DNA of 13,054 nt from Deltaproteobacteria bacterium UBA2385 (GTDB lineage Bacteria > Myxococcota_A > UBA796 > UBA2385): contig DDSR01000101.1 of NCBI GenBank assembly GCA_002343455.1, positions 7,316 through 20,369 on the forward strand, read 5' to 3'. Below are positions 1 to 6,918 of this stretch, piece after piece. Made by a program: the position numbers and the translations under genes. The notes beneath the pieces are model-generated. The model was not told the origin of the DNA. It worked only from the letters and a program-made list of their open reading frames with translations, and did no database searches. Numbering within the stretch: the stretch's first letter is position 1; the number at the start of each line of letters is the position of its first letter.

Positions 1-474
1 CGCCGCTACCCCCAGGCCCAGGTGCTGGTGGCCCCGGGCCTCCCCGAGAAGGTGGGGGCCCTGCCGCCGCATACGCTGCTGGACGAGCGGGTGCCGGCAG
101 CCTGGCAGGGTCAGCTCCAGGTGCTGTCCATGCAGGGCCAGCCCAAGCTCAACGAGCAGGCCCTGCTGCATCTGCCCAGCGGCAGCTTGATGCTGACGGA
201 CCTGGTCTTCCACATCTTGCACCCGGCCTCCTGGCGGACAGGGCTCTTGTTGTGGATGGTCGGCTGCCGCGGCCGCCTCGCCCAGAGCCGGCTGGTGCGT
301 GGGCTGACGACGGACAAGCCCGCGGCGGCGGCCAGCGCCGCTCGGCTGCTGGCGATGGACTTCGACCGGCTGGTCCCCGCCCATGGCGAGGTGGTGGAGA
401 CCGGCGCGAAGGAAGCGCTGAGCCAGGCCCTCGCTCCGGTCCTGGCTGCGCAGCCCGCCCTCGCGGTTAGCTGA
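1..474 (+). CDS. DUF4336-like (metallo-beta-lactamase-fold) protein, 3' fragment
   Basis: The reading frame is open from the first base and ends in TGA, so only the last 157 residues are seen; the true start lies outside the window. The visible part contains the stretch N-E-Q-A-L-L-H-L-P-S-G-S-L-M-L-T-D-L, which resembles the core of DUF4336 proteins (compare N-E-x-x-x-x-H-x-x-S-x-T-L-x-x-T-D-L). That family is relatives of the metallo-beta-lactamase fold, often without a known substrate. Near the end P-A-H-G-E is a typical metallo-beta-lactamase-like late histidine strand. No signal peptide can be judged. The next gene starts 22 bp downstream on the same strand, so they may be cotranscribed. 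The family call comes from recall of the motif; the enzymatic activity is unknown. Confidence 0.65.
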   Translation, partial: RRYPQAQVLVAPGLPEKVGALPPHTLLDERVPAAWQGQLQVLSMQGQPKLNEQALLHLPSGSLMLTDLVFHILHPASWRTGLLLWMVGCRGRLAQSRLVRGLTTDKPAAAASAARLLAMDFDRLVPAHGEVVETGAKEALSQALAPVLAAQPALAVS

Positions 475-496
475 GAGGCTCCCGCTGGGGGTCCCC

Positions 497-1939
497 ATGC
501 TCGCCCTGCTGCTGCTCGCCTGTAGCCCTGCCACCACCGCCGACCCGAGCAGCGAAGCGGGCTGGGACCAGGGCAAGGACGCCCGCTTCGATCAGCTGGT
601 GGAGTGGACCGAGCAGTCCATGGCGGAGTGGGGGGTCCCGGGCGCCGCCCTGGGCATGATCGTCCAGGGCGAGGGGCTGCGGGCCGGCCTGGGAGTCCGG
701 CGGGTGCAGACGGGCGAGCCGGTCACCCCCGCGACCCGCTTTCGGGTCGCCTCGCTCAGCAAGATGCTGACCGGGATGGCCTTCTCCCAGCAGGTCGAGG
801 AGGGGCGCCTCGATCCCGACGCCCCGGCCTCCGACGCCCTCCCCGGGCTGAGCTTCGCCGATCCGGCCGCGCTCTCCAGCATCACGCTGCTGGACCTGAT
901 GAGCCACCAGTCCGGCCTGCAGGCCTACGGCCTCCCATCGAGCTGCGACGAAGCCTTCGAGCAGATGGCCCCCATCCTGGAAGAGCGGGCGGCCTCCTGG
1001 AACCTGTGGAGCGCGCCGGGCGAACACTCGATCTACAGCAACGCCGGCGTCTCGACCGTGGGCCTGGCCGTGCAGCTGGCCACGGGGCTCTCATTCCCTG
1101 AGTACATGACCAGTAATGTCCTGGAGCCGGCCGGAATGGCAGGAGCCAGCTACGACCCGAACGTCGCTAGCCTGGGGGAGTACGCCACCGGCCACTCCTT
1201 CGACATGGCCGGCGACGGGCGGCTGGTGGCCGAGCGGGATCTCTTCCAGCGGGCCTGCGCAGCGGCCAATCCGGCCAGCGGCCTGATCGCCAACCTCGAC
1301 GAGATGCTGGCCCTGGCCCAGCTCCTGCTGGACGAAGGGGCGCCGGTGCTCAGCCCCGAGGGATGGGAGCGGATGACCCGCACCGGCTACGGGGATCCCG
1401 AAGGCTCCATCTACGGCTGGGGGATCCAGGCCGGCAGCTACCGGGACCACCGGGTCCTGACCCACACCGGCAGCCTGCACGGCTACCAGTCGATCCTCTA
1501 CGTCCTGCCCGAGGACGGCCTCGCCCTGGTCGTGATGCTCAACAGCGACCACGGCACCACCCTGGTCCCCGAGCCCTGGTACAAGCCCACCAACCGCATC
1601 GCCGAGCGGGCCCTGGACCTCTTCCTGGGGCTGGAGCCTCAGGAGCGCAGCTCCTCGGTGCGCGCGGTGGAGGACTGGGGTCGCTACGTCGGCACCTACC
1701 AGGACGCTTTCGACTGGGGCGAGCAGGTGGTCAGCCTGGAGGAGGGCGGGCTGGTGATCACCTCTACCGAGGACGGGCAGCGCTTCGAGCTGGTGCCCTA
1801 CAGCCAGGACCGCTTCCAGTACTCCTACCTGAGCAGCGAAGGCCTGACCTACTGGCAGAGCATCGACTTCAAGCAGGAGGACGAGCGCACCCGCTGGCTG
1901 CTGAGCACCGACGGGCTGGCAGAGCGGCGTACGGACTAG
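497..1939 (+). CDS. Serine hydrolase lipoprotein, beta-lactamase class C / D-Ala-D-Ala peptidase family
   Basis: This 480-residue protein is a predicted lipid-anchored serine hydrolase of the class C beta-lactamase/DD-peptidase/esterase superfamily. The three catalytic motifs are in order: S-L-S-K at 86-89 (nucleophile Ser86, Lys89), Y-S-N at 180-182, and H-T-G at 323-325 in place of the classical KTG. The family-typical S-G-L-I-A is at 261-265. A small C-terminal domain (about 390-480) follows the hydrolase fold, as in many S12-type peptidases and esterases. The N-terminus M-L-A-L-L-L-L-A-C gives a lipobox with Cys9, but it is very short and uncharged. ATG 497 is chosen because the lipobox follows directly; GGGGG at 487-491 is only a weak ribosome site. 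Whether it acts on peptidoglycan, beta-lactams or esters cannot be told; HTG instead of KTG is also common in esterase-like members. Confidence 0.9.
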   Translation: MLALLLLACSPATTADPSSEAGWDQGKDARFDQLVEWTEQSMAEWGVPGAALGMIVQGEGLRAGLGVRRVQTGEPVTPATRFRVASLSKMLTGMAFSQQVEEGRLDPDAPASDALPGLSFADPAALSSITLLDLMSHQSGLQAYGLPSSCDEAFEQMAPILEERAASWNLWSAPGEHSIYSNAGVSTVGLAVQLATGLSFPEYMTSNVLEPAGMAGASYDPNVASLGEYATGHSFDMAGDGRLVAERDLFQRACAAANPASGLIANLDEMLALAQLLLDEGAPVLSPEGWERMTRTGYGDPEGSIYGWGIQAGSYRDHRVLTHTGSLHGYQSILYVLPEDGLALVVMLNSDHGTTLVPEPWYKPTNRIAERALDLFLGLEPQERSSSVRAVEDWGRYVGTYQDAFDWGEQVVSLEEGGLVITSTEDGQRFELVPYSQDRFQYSYLSSEGLTYWQSIDFKQEDERTRWLLSTDGLAERRTD

Positions 1940-1968
1940 CGCGGAGCGGCTGTCGGACTAGCGCAGAG
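1932..1968. repeat. Short direct repeat carrying the two convergent stop codons
   Basis: CGGACTAGCGCGGAG (1932-1946) and CGGACTAGCGCAGAG (1954-1968) are direct repeats with one mismatch and a 22-bp period. The left copy contains the TAG stop of the serine hydrolase; the right copy contains, on the other strand, the TAG stop of the outer-membrane lipoprotein. It looks like a small local duplication. I see no terminator hairpin with a T-run here. Confidence 0.6.
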
Positions 1969-2908
1969 TGGTCCGGATCGCGAGTCCGGCTCCGAAGGGG
2001 GCCGCCTCGGCGAGGCCCTCCTCGTCGGGCAGCATGTGCCACCAGGCCCGCGGCAGGAGCCACAGGCCCTGACCCACCCGCTGACCGGCTCCCAGGTAGA
2101 GGGTGCCGATCCAGACGTTCGACCAGCCCTTGGGGAGATCGGGACCCTCGCAGCTCGTCAGGGTCTCCCCGCGATGCTCGACGCAGGTCCAGCGGTCGAT
2201 CCGGTAGCCTTCGACGAAGGCGGCGTTCTGCATCATCGCCCCCAACGACAGGTGCAGGTCGGCGTCGGGACGCCACCCCAGGCCCATGCCGCCGCGGAGG
2301 GTGAAGGGCGTGTAGGTGCTGCTCTTCTCCATCCAGCTCAGATCGCCGCTGAACTGCACACCATCGACGGTGTAGGCGGTCTCGGTGGAGATGAAGCGAA
2401 GGTCCCGGTCGACCTTCAGGCGGCTGAGGCGCAGGTCCCCCTGGAACTCCAGCAGGAGGGTGGGAGAGAGCGGGGCAGCGATGCGGAGGTGCGGCCCCGT
2501 CCGAAAGAGCAGCGCCGAGTCGAGCTCCTCGGTCGGCAGATCGCTGGCCAGGGCGTTGGACAGGACCGACGGGGAGAGCTCCAGCGAGAGGCCCGCCTCG
2601 ATGCTCTCGTCCAGGCGCCCGAGCAGCCGAAGCTGTCCGCCGCCCAGCGCCTGAAGGTGGCCAGGCGCCCCGCTCGCGCGGGTGGAGGGGGTGGAGTCCA
2701 GCGCGGGGCTCGTCCAGGCCTCGACCTCCAGCGAGACGGCGTCCGGCTCGGCCAGGGGGCCCACGCCGACCGGACCGGCAGGCGGCAGGGTCGCGGCCGA
2801 CTGCCAGACGGACCGCTCGATGGTGATCACCCGAGCGACGGGGACGCAGCCCCCAAGGGCCAGGGAGAGCAGGAGGGCGACGGGGAAGGTGAGCGGCTGA
2901 GGGGACAT
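1958..2908 (-). CDS. Predicted outer-membrane lipoprotein, beta-barrel-like, unknown function
   Basis: The protein has 316 residues when started at the ATG at 2908. The frame is open further upstream, but this start is preceded by GGAGAG two bases away and gives a good lipoprotein signal (hydrophobic core, L-G-G-C, Cys21). The rest has many alternating hydrophobic/polar strands, for example around Q-L-R-L-L-G-R-L, F-T-L-R-G-G-M-G-L-G-W and Y-L-G-A-G-Q-R-V. It ends in an amphipathic strand (A-I-R-T-T-L-R). These suggest a periplasm-facing or membrane-inserted beta-rich protein, but I do not recognise a named family. It is divergent from the TetR-HD gene, with a 127-bp gap holding a likely operator, so it is the obvious candidate target of that regulator. 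The signal peptide has no Lys or Arg. Function unknown. Confidence 0.75.
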   Translation of the reverse strand: MSPQPLTFPVALLLSLALGGCVPVARVITIERSVWQSAATLPPAGPVGVGPLAEPDAVSLEVEAWTSPALDSTPSTRASGAPGHLQALGGGQLRLLGRLDESIEAGLSLELSPSVLSNALASDLPTEELDSALLFRTGPHLRIAAPLSPTLLLEFQGDLRLSRLKVDRDLRFISTETAYTVDGVQFSGDLSWMEKSSTYTPFTLRGGMGLGWRPDADLHLSLGAMMQNAAFVEGYRIDRWTCVEHRGETLTSCEGPDLPKGWSNVWIGTLYLGAGQRVGQGLWLLPRAWWHMLPDEEGLAEAAPFGAGLAIRTTLR

Positions 2909-2974
2909 GGCTCTCCGTGGTCGAACGTAGCCGAGGCCCGAGACCGGTCGCCAGACAAATCCACCGCCCCCGGC

Positions 2975-3003
2975 TTGCGACAGCCTCCCCACAGATTTAA
3001 ATA
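2975..3003 (+). promoter_or_regulatory. Candidate promoter of the TetR-HD fusion gene
   Basis: TTGCGA (2975-2980) and TAAATA (2998-3003) are separated by 17 bp, a plausible -35/-10 arrangement. The -10 lies in the self-complementary ATTTAAAT (2995-3002), the only AT-rich patch in this intergenic region, so it could also serve the leftward gene. The match to consensus is moderate; this is inference. Confidence 0.3.
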
Positions 3004-3021
3004 GGTCGTTCAGACAACCTA
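3002..3021. promoter_or_regulatory. Candidate TetR-type operator (imperfect 20-bp palindrome)
   Basis: TAGGTCGTTCAGACAACCTA has outer half-sites TAGGTnGT and ACnACCTA that pair exactly, with a four-base non-symmetric centre. Length and layout fit TetR-family operators. It lies between the candidate -10 and the start codon at 3036 and within the region shared with the divergent lipoprotein gene, so binding would repress the fusion gene itself and possibly the neighbour. The ribosome site GGAG (3027-3030) follows directly. Confidence 0.55.
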
Positions 3022-3035
3022 ATAACGGAGACGCC

Positions 3036-4217
3036 ATGGCCCGCCCCTCCAACACCTCGGTCCGACGCCAGCAGATCGTCCTCGCCTCCATCCGCCTGCT
3101 CGCCCGTCAGGGTCATGCGGGGGGCTCGATGGCCGAGCTGGCCCAGGAGTGCGGCCTCTCCCAGGGCTTGCTGCACTACCACTTCTCCGACCGGTCGCAG
3201 ATCCTGGCCGCGGTGCTCGCCGAGCTCGAGCGGCGCTTGCTGGATCGCGTCCGGCTGCTCACGGCCGGCGCCCGCGATCCCGAAGAAGAGCTGGACGCCT
3301 GGGTGCAGGCCCTGCTCTCGCCCCAGAGTGGAGACGCCGAGGCGATGGCCGCCTGGGTCGCCCTGGGGACGGCGGCGGCCCAGGAGCCCGATCTGCGGGC
3401 GCTGTATCGGGGCGGGCTGGAGCGGTTGGTGACCGCGACCGGGCTGCTCTGCGGCGATCGGCCCCGGGGCAGCGCCGAGGCCCTGATCGCCCTGGTCGAG
3501 GGCTCCTGGCGGGTCGGCAGCCTCGCGCCCGGCCTCATCCCCGAGGGCGGCCCCCTGGCGGCGGCGCGGCTGATGCTCGGCCTGAGCCCCTCGACCGAAG
3601 ACCCCACCGTGCGCCAGCTGCGGGCCATCCGCGAGCTGGCCCCCCTGGAGCTGCCCGAGGCCACCTGGGCCGAGCTCAGCCAGGGCTGGACCTCGGCCGG
3701 ACGGCACTACCACAGCCTCGAACACCTGCTGGCCCTGTCCCTGGCCTGGCTGGACGTGGCCGAGGAGGGGCGCTGGAACGACGCCGCCCAGGTCTGGCTG
3801 GCCCTGCTCTTTCACGACGCCGTCTACGTGCCCGGCGCGCCCGACAACGAGGAGCGCAGCGCCCAGCTGCTGCTGAAGCACCGGCCCGAGGCGCTCCGGG
3901 CGGCCGAGCTGGTCCGCCTCACCGCGGCCCACGGCTCGCTGGACCGGCGTCCGCTCGACGAAGACGCCCGCCTCTTCCTGGACTGCGACACCGCCATCTT
4001 GGGCGCCCCGGCCGACCAGTACCGACGCTACGCCGCCCAGGTCGCCGCCGAGTGGGCCCCCGTCGTGGACGCCGATGGCTGGCGCCAGGGACGGACCGCC
4101 TTCCTCAACGGCCTGCTCGCCCAGAAGCGCATCTTCCTCTCCGATCGATTCCACGATCTGCTGGAGGCGCAGGCCCGGTGGAACCTGGCGGCGGAGCTGG
4201 CCGGTGCGACTAGCTAG
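3036..4217 (+). CDS. TetR-family repressor fused to a COG4339-type HD phosphohydrolase
   Basis: This 393-residue protein joins two complete modules. Residues 9-55 form a TetR helix-turn-helix: R-R-Q-Q-I-V, then S-M-A-E-L-A at 31-36 and G-L-S-Q-G-L-L-H-Y-H-F at 40-50, closest in feel to BetI/AcrR types. Residues about 60-188 look like a normal helical TetR ligand-binding domain, so the repressor is full length. From about 200 the sequence matches the COG4339 'predicted metal-dependent HD superfamily phosphohydrolase': R-H-Y-H-S-L-E-H at 223-230, F-H-D-A-V-Y at 259-264, D-N-E-E-R-S-A at 270-276, His299, and F-L-D-C-D-T-A-I-L-G-A-P at 314-325. The metal ligands His226/His230, His260-Asp261, His299 and Asp316/Asp318 appear intact. 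ATG 3036 has GGAG five bases upstream. The likely role is a repressor whose state is coupled to a phosphohydrolase domain; substrate and effector are unknown. The C-terminus ends inside a perfect palindrome. Confidence 0.9.
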   Translation: MARPSNTSVRRQQIVLASIRLLARQGHAGGSMAELAQECGLSQGLLHYHFSDRSQILAAVLAELERRLLDRVRLLTAGARDPEEELDAWVQALLSPQSGDAEAMAAWVALGTAAAQEPDLRALYRGGLERLVTATGLLCGDRPRGSAEALIALVEGSWRVGSLAPGLIPEGGPLAAARLMLGLSPSTEDPTVRQLRAIRELAPLELPEATWAELSQGWTSAGRHYHSLEHLLALSLAWLDVAEEGRWNDAAQVWLALLFHDAVYVPGAPDNEERSAQLLLKHRPEALRAAELVRLTAAHGSLDRRPLDEDARLFLDCDTAILGAPADQYRRYAAQVAAEWAPVVDADGWRQGRTAFLNGLLAQKRIFLSDRFHDLLEAQARWNLAAELAGATS

Positions 4218-4236
4218 TGCCAGGCACTAGCTAGTC
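4208..4236. repeat. Perfect 29-bp palindrome overlapping the TetR-HD stop codon
   Basis: The arms GACTAGCTAGTGCC and GGCACTAGCTAGTC are perfectly complementary around one central A (4222). In RNA this would give a 13-bp stem with a CAG loop, but no T-run follows, so it is not a standard intrinsic terminator. It contains four CTAG tetramers and the TAG stop at 4215-4217. It could end transcription in both directions, stabilise the 3' end of the mRNA, or bind a dimeric protein. Confidence 0.75.
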
Positions 4237-4295
4237 AACCCTCGGATGGCGGGCGCGGGTGGCTGGCGCTACGCTGGAGCGCGGGAGGCAGGCCG

Positions 4296-5108
4296 GTGGT
4301 CCACACCCTGCTCATCGCTGGCGCGCTCGCGGCCGGGATCCCCTGCACGGGCGGCGACACGGGCGGCGAGGTGGGGCCTCGTTTTTGGGGGACATCCCTG
4401 CCGGTGGACGAGGGCAGCGAGTTCATCGTCGCGCTGGAGTGGCCGGGCTGCCCCGAGCCCGACAGCCTGCAGTGGAGCTGGTACGATCTGCGGGGCCTCG
4501 GGGAAGAGCCGATCCTGAGCTGCCAGATCCGGGTGAACAGCCTGCTCTGCGAGGTCGCCGACGAGGGGAGCCTCGTCTTCGAGGTCGTCGCCCTGGCCGA
4601 AGACGACAGCACGCTGTGGGAGCACCAGGAGACCTGGGAGGCCCAGAACCTCGCCCCGACGCTGGACCCCGACGGCCCGATCGCCGCGCAGATCGTCGAG
4701 GGCCGGGTGGAGCTGCCGCTTCGCGCGGTGGGCGAGGAGCTCTTGCAGGGCCAGGATCCCGGTCCCCTCGACACGGTCCGCATCCGCCTCGCCCAGGCCC
4801 CCGATTGGATCCAGCTGAGCGAGGAGGGCGAGCTGCAGATCGACACCCTCCAGGAGCGCGAGGCCGAGCTGGCCCTCTTCGTCAGCGACGATCTCGGGCT
4901 GGAGAGCCTCTACGAGGTCCTGGTCGTGGTCTACGACGAGGACACCGGCGGGGGAGGCTGGTGGGACGGTGGAGGGGAGGGGCAAGGCGACGAGGACGAG
5001 GTCGATCGCGGGTCCAGCGGCATCATCGATCTCGACTGCTGCCTCTGCGGCGGGAGCTCCTTCTTCTTCTTCGGGCTCTGGGGTCATGTGCGCAGGCGCC
5101 GCCGGTGA
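4296..5108 (+). CDS. Exported protein with MYXO-CTERM-like tail, unknown function
   Basis: The product has 270 residues. GTG 4296 is chosen because GGGAGG (4283-4288) lies seven bases upstream and the product begins with a short Sec-type signal (T-L-L-I-A-G-A-L-A-A). Cys17 is preceded by Pro, so a lipoprotein is unlikely. Residues about 110-215 look like one Ig-like or cadherin-like beta domain (D-W-I-Q-L-S-E-E-G-E-L-Q-I ... L-A-L-F-V-S-D-D), a weak resemblance. A Gly/Trp/Asp/Glu-rich linker (about 216-240) leads to a terminal signal: D-C-C-L-C at 247-251, hydrophobic F-F-F-F-G-L-W, then five Arg at 266-270. This Cys/hydrophobic/Arg layout resembles MYXO-CTERM sorting signals of Myxococcota, implying anchoring or surface sorting by a myxosortase-type protease. 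It overlaps the next gene by 4 bp (GTGA), so the two are translationally coupled. TACGCT at 4270-4275 is a possible but unsupported -10. Confidence 0.75.
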   Translation: MVHTLLIAGALAAGIPCTGGDTGGEVGPRFWGTSLPVDEGSEFIVALEWPGCPEPDSLQWSWYDLRGLGEEPILSCQIRVNSLLCEVADEGSLVFEVVALAEDDSTLWEHQETWEAQNLAPTLDPDGPIAAQIVEGRVELPLRAVGEELLQGQDPGPLDTVRIRLAQAPDWIQLSEEGELQIDTLQEREAELALFVSDDLGLESLYEVLVVVYDEDTGGGGWWDGGGEGQGDEDEVDRGSSGIIDLDCCLCGGSSFFFFGLWGHVRRRRR

Positions 5109-6901
5109 CCCTGCTCTGGCTCGCCGCTCCCGCCTACGCGCTGGGCTGGTCCCTGGATGCCCAGCCGCTGCCCGGCCTGCCCGCGGCCGTCGATGTCGCC
5201 GTCGCCTCCGTCGATGGGCGGGCGCTGCTGGCCCTGGCGACGGGCGAGGACCTGCGGGTGGTCGACCCCTGGACCGCCGAGGAGCTCTACCGGGTCGAGC
5301 GGCCGACCGTCCGGGTCCGCCGGGCGGAGATCGACGGCGAGGAGCTGCTCCTCCTCTGCGGCTCGGAGGGCAGCCGCTCCCTCTCCCTCCGCTCGGGCGA
5401 GGTCCTGACCCTCAGCACGGTGCCCTGCGAGGAGCTGGCGGCGGGGGAGGGCGAGTCCGCGGGAGAGACCCTGGTCTGGACCGGGGCGTCCCTCGTCCAC
5501 TACACGCTCGGCGCGAGGGGCTGGGCGGGAGCGGAGGTGGACGCGACGGGCCTCTCCTCGCCGCTGCGCCTGGCCTGGGGCGACGGGCAGTTCTCGCTGC
5601 TGGTGGTCGGGCAGAGCTCGCTCTACCGCCTGGACCCTTTCGGCCTCTCCAGCCTCGCCATGGGCGCCCCGCTCGCCGACCTGGCCTGGGCCGCCGGAGG
5701 CTGGTGGGCGGCCCGGGCGGATGAGCCCTACCTCCGCAACGTCGAGGGCGAGGAGCGGCGCCTGGACCTATGGCCGGAGCGCCTGGGCGCCGGGGACCTC
5801 GACCGGGACGGCGAGCCCGACCTGGTGGTCTTCTCCGCCTCCGAGCAGGCCGCCCGCGTCTTGACCTCGAGTGCGACCACCCGCGTCGACGGCCTCCCCT
5901 CCCAGGCACAGACGGTCGGCGATCTGGACCTGGACGGCTGCGCGGACCTGCTCGGGCTCGACGCCGAGGGCGGGCTGTGGTGGGCCCGGGTCGAGGGCTG
6001 CACCGACCGGGCCGACCTGGACGGCGACGGCTGGACCGTGGAGGGCGGGGACTGCGACGACGCGGACCTCTCGGTCTACCCCGGGGCGACCGGCCCCTGC
6101 GAAGGCATCGACCGCGACTGCGACGGGGAGATCGACCGGCCTGCCCTGGTGGCGGGAGGGCTGGAATTCGAAGGGTGGAACGTCGAGATCGTGGACATGC
6201 CCTCGGTGGCATACGAAGGGGAGGTGATCGGCCTGGGCGCCCGGGTCGAGGGCTGCGAGGTCGAGGGCTGGCTCGGCGGCTGGTCCTTCGCCTACGACAA
6301 GGCCGACGACGATGGCGCCGACGAGCTGCTGGACTGCGAGATGTACTTCGACCCGGCCTTCCAGATCTGCTGGATCCTGGACGACGGTCGGATCGACCTG
6401 ATCTACGGCCTGCTGGACCCGGTCAGCTTCGAGACCCTCTCCTGGCAGCACACGCTTGAGGTGCTCCCGACGAGCGGTACGGCCCGCTGGGCCCCGGAGG
6501 CTGGAGAGGAGGAGGAGCCCGAGCCCGGCCTGGTGGTGTTGAGCCCGGGGGAGTCCTACCGCGCGACCTTCACCGGCTGGGCCGTGGGCGACGACCGGCT
6601 GACCGCTCAGGCCGTGGGCCCCCCGGGGCTGACGCTGACCCTGCTCAGCGAGGGCGAGCGCAGCGCCACCTGGCAGCTCCACCTGGAGAGCGGCGCCGAG
6701 CCCTGGGCGGGCTCCATCGAGATCGAGATCTGGGAGCAGGGGCAGCTCTCCAGCACCCTGGTCCAAGCCCTGGCTATCTCCGAGCCCCGGCAGACCGAGC
6801 TGGACTGTCGGGGGCGCCCGGTCGGCGCGGGGGCCCTTCTGCTTCCGGCGCTTTGGTTCCTGAGGAGGCGATCAAGAAATATGAGACCGCCTGCAGGCTA
6901 G
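5105..6901 (+). CDS. Exported FG-GAP-like protein with MopE-type metal-binding motif and MYXO-CTERM-like tail
   Basis: The product has 598 residues. The frame is open far upstream, but GTG 5105 overlaps the preceding TGA as GTGA and opens a signal peptide (T-L-L-W-L-A-A-P-A-Y-A, probable cleavage near residue 12). The N-terminal half is propeller-like with two Asp-rich loops, G-D-L-D-R-D-G-E-P-D-L and G-D-L-D-L-D-G-C-A-D-L, as in FG-GAP/VCBS repeats. Residues 304-344 form a 'putative metal-binding motif' of the MopE/PF11617 kind: D-L-D-G-D-G-W, G-G-D-C-D-D-A-D, Y-P-G-A, C-E-G-I-D-R-D-C-D-G-E-I-D. The C-terminal region is beta-rich. The end has Cys568, a hydrophobic stretch (A-L-L-L-P-A-L-W-F-L) and R-R-R-S-R, a single-Cys MYXO-CTERM-like signal with a short extra tail. 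It is probably a calcium-stabilised, cell-surface-sorted protein made together with its upstream partner. Its stop codon overlaps that of the convergent gene. Confidence 0.8.
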   Translation: MTLLWLAAPAYALGWSLDAQPLPGLPAAVDVAVASVDGRALLALATGEDLRVVDPWTAEELYRVERPTVRVRRAEIDGEELLLLCGSEGSRSLSLRSGEVLTLSTVPCEELAAGEGESAGETLVWTGASLVHYTLGARGWAGAEVDATGLSSPLRLAWGDGQFSLLVVGQSSLYRLDPFGLSSLAMGAPLADLAWAAGGWWAARADEPYLRNVEGEERRLDLWPERLGAGDLDRDGEPDLVVFSASEQAARVLTSSATTRVDGLPSQAQTVGDLDLDGCADLLGLDAEGGLWWARVEGCTDRADLDGDGWTVEGGDCDDADLSVYPGATGPCEGIDRDCDGEIDRPALVAGGLEFEGWNVEIVDMPSVAYEGEVIGLGARVEGCEVEGWLGGWSFAYDKADDDGADELLDCEMYFDPAFQICWILDDGRIDLIYGLLDPVSFETLSWQHTLEVLPTSGTARWAPEAGEEEEPEPGLVVLSPGESYRATFTGWAVGDDRLTAQAVGPPGLTLTLLSEGERSATWQLHLESGAEPWAGSIEIEIWEQGQLSSTLVQALAISEPRQTELDCRGRPVGAGALLLPALWFLRRRSRNMRPPAG

Positions 6902-6918
6902 CAGGGCCAGCGCCCTAG
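6898..6918. other. Shared CTAG stop codons of two convergent genes, with small hairpin
   Basis: CTAG at 6898-6901 supplies TAG to the rightward gene (6899-6901) and, read on the other strand, TAG to the leftward gene (6900-6898), a four-base tail-to-tail overlap. AGGGC (6903-6907) pairs with GCCCT (6912-6916) to form a weak five-bp hairpin, and GCCTGCAGGC just before is self-complementary. No T-run is present, so termination here is uncertain. Confidence 0.7.

Noticed and set aside
2036..3004. 322-codon plus-strand frame opposite the lipoprotein gene
   Set aside because: Arg/Gly/Gln-rich composition, no ribosome site, typical antisense shadow.
2909..3091. Sixty-one-residue N-terminal extension of the outer-membrane lipoprotein
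   Set aside because: It would run through the operator and TetR start region; the lipoprotein signal and GGAGAG support ATG 2908.
2997..4154. 385-codon minus-strand frame opposite the TetR-HD gene
   Set aside because: GC-rich antisense shadow without recognisable motifs; the plus strand has clear TetR and HD signatures.
5061..5072. Four tandem TTC triplets as a possible phase-variable repeat
   Set aside because: A trinucleotide repeat keeps the frame and only encodes Phe in the tail's hydrophobic segment.
4259..5104. Upstream extension of the MopE-motif gene frame
   Set aside because: It is an Arg/Gly/Pro-rich shadow of the preceding gene; GTG 5105 with signal peptide and GTGA overlap is far better.
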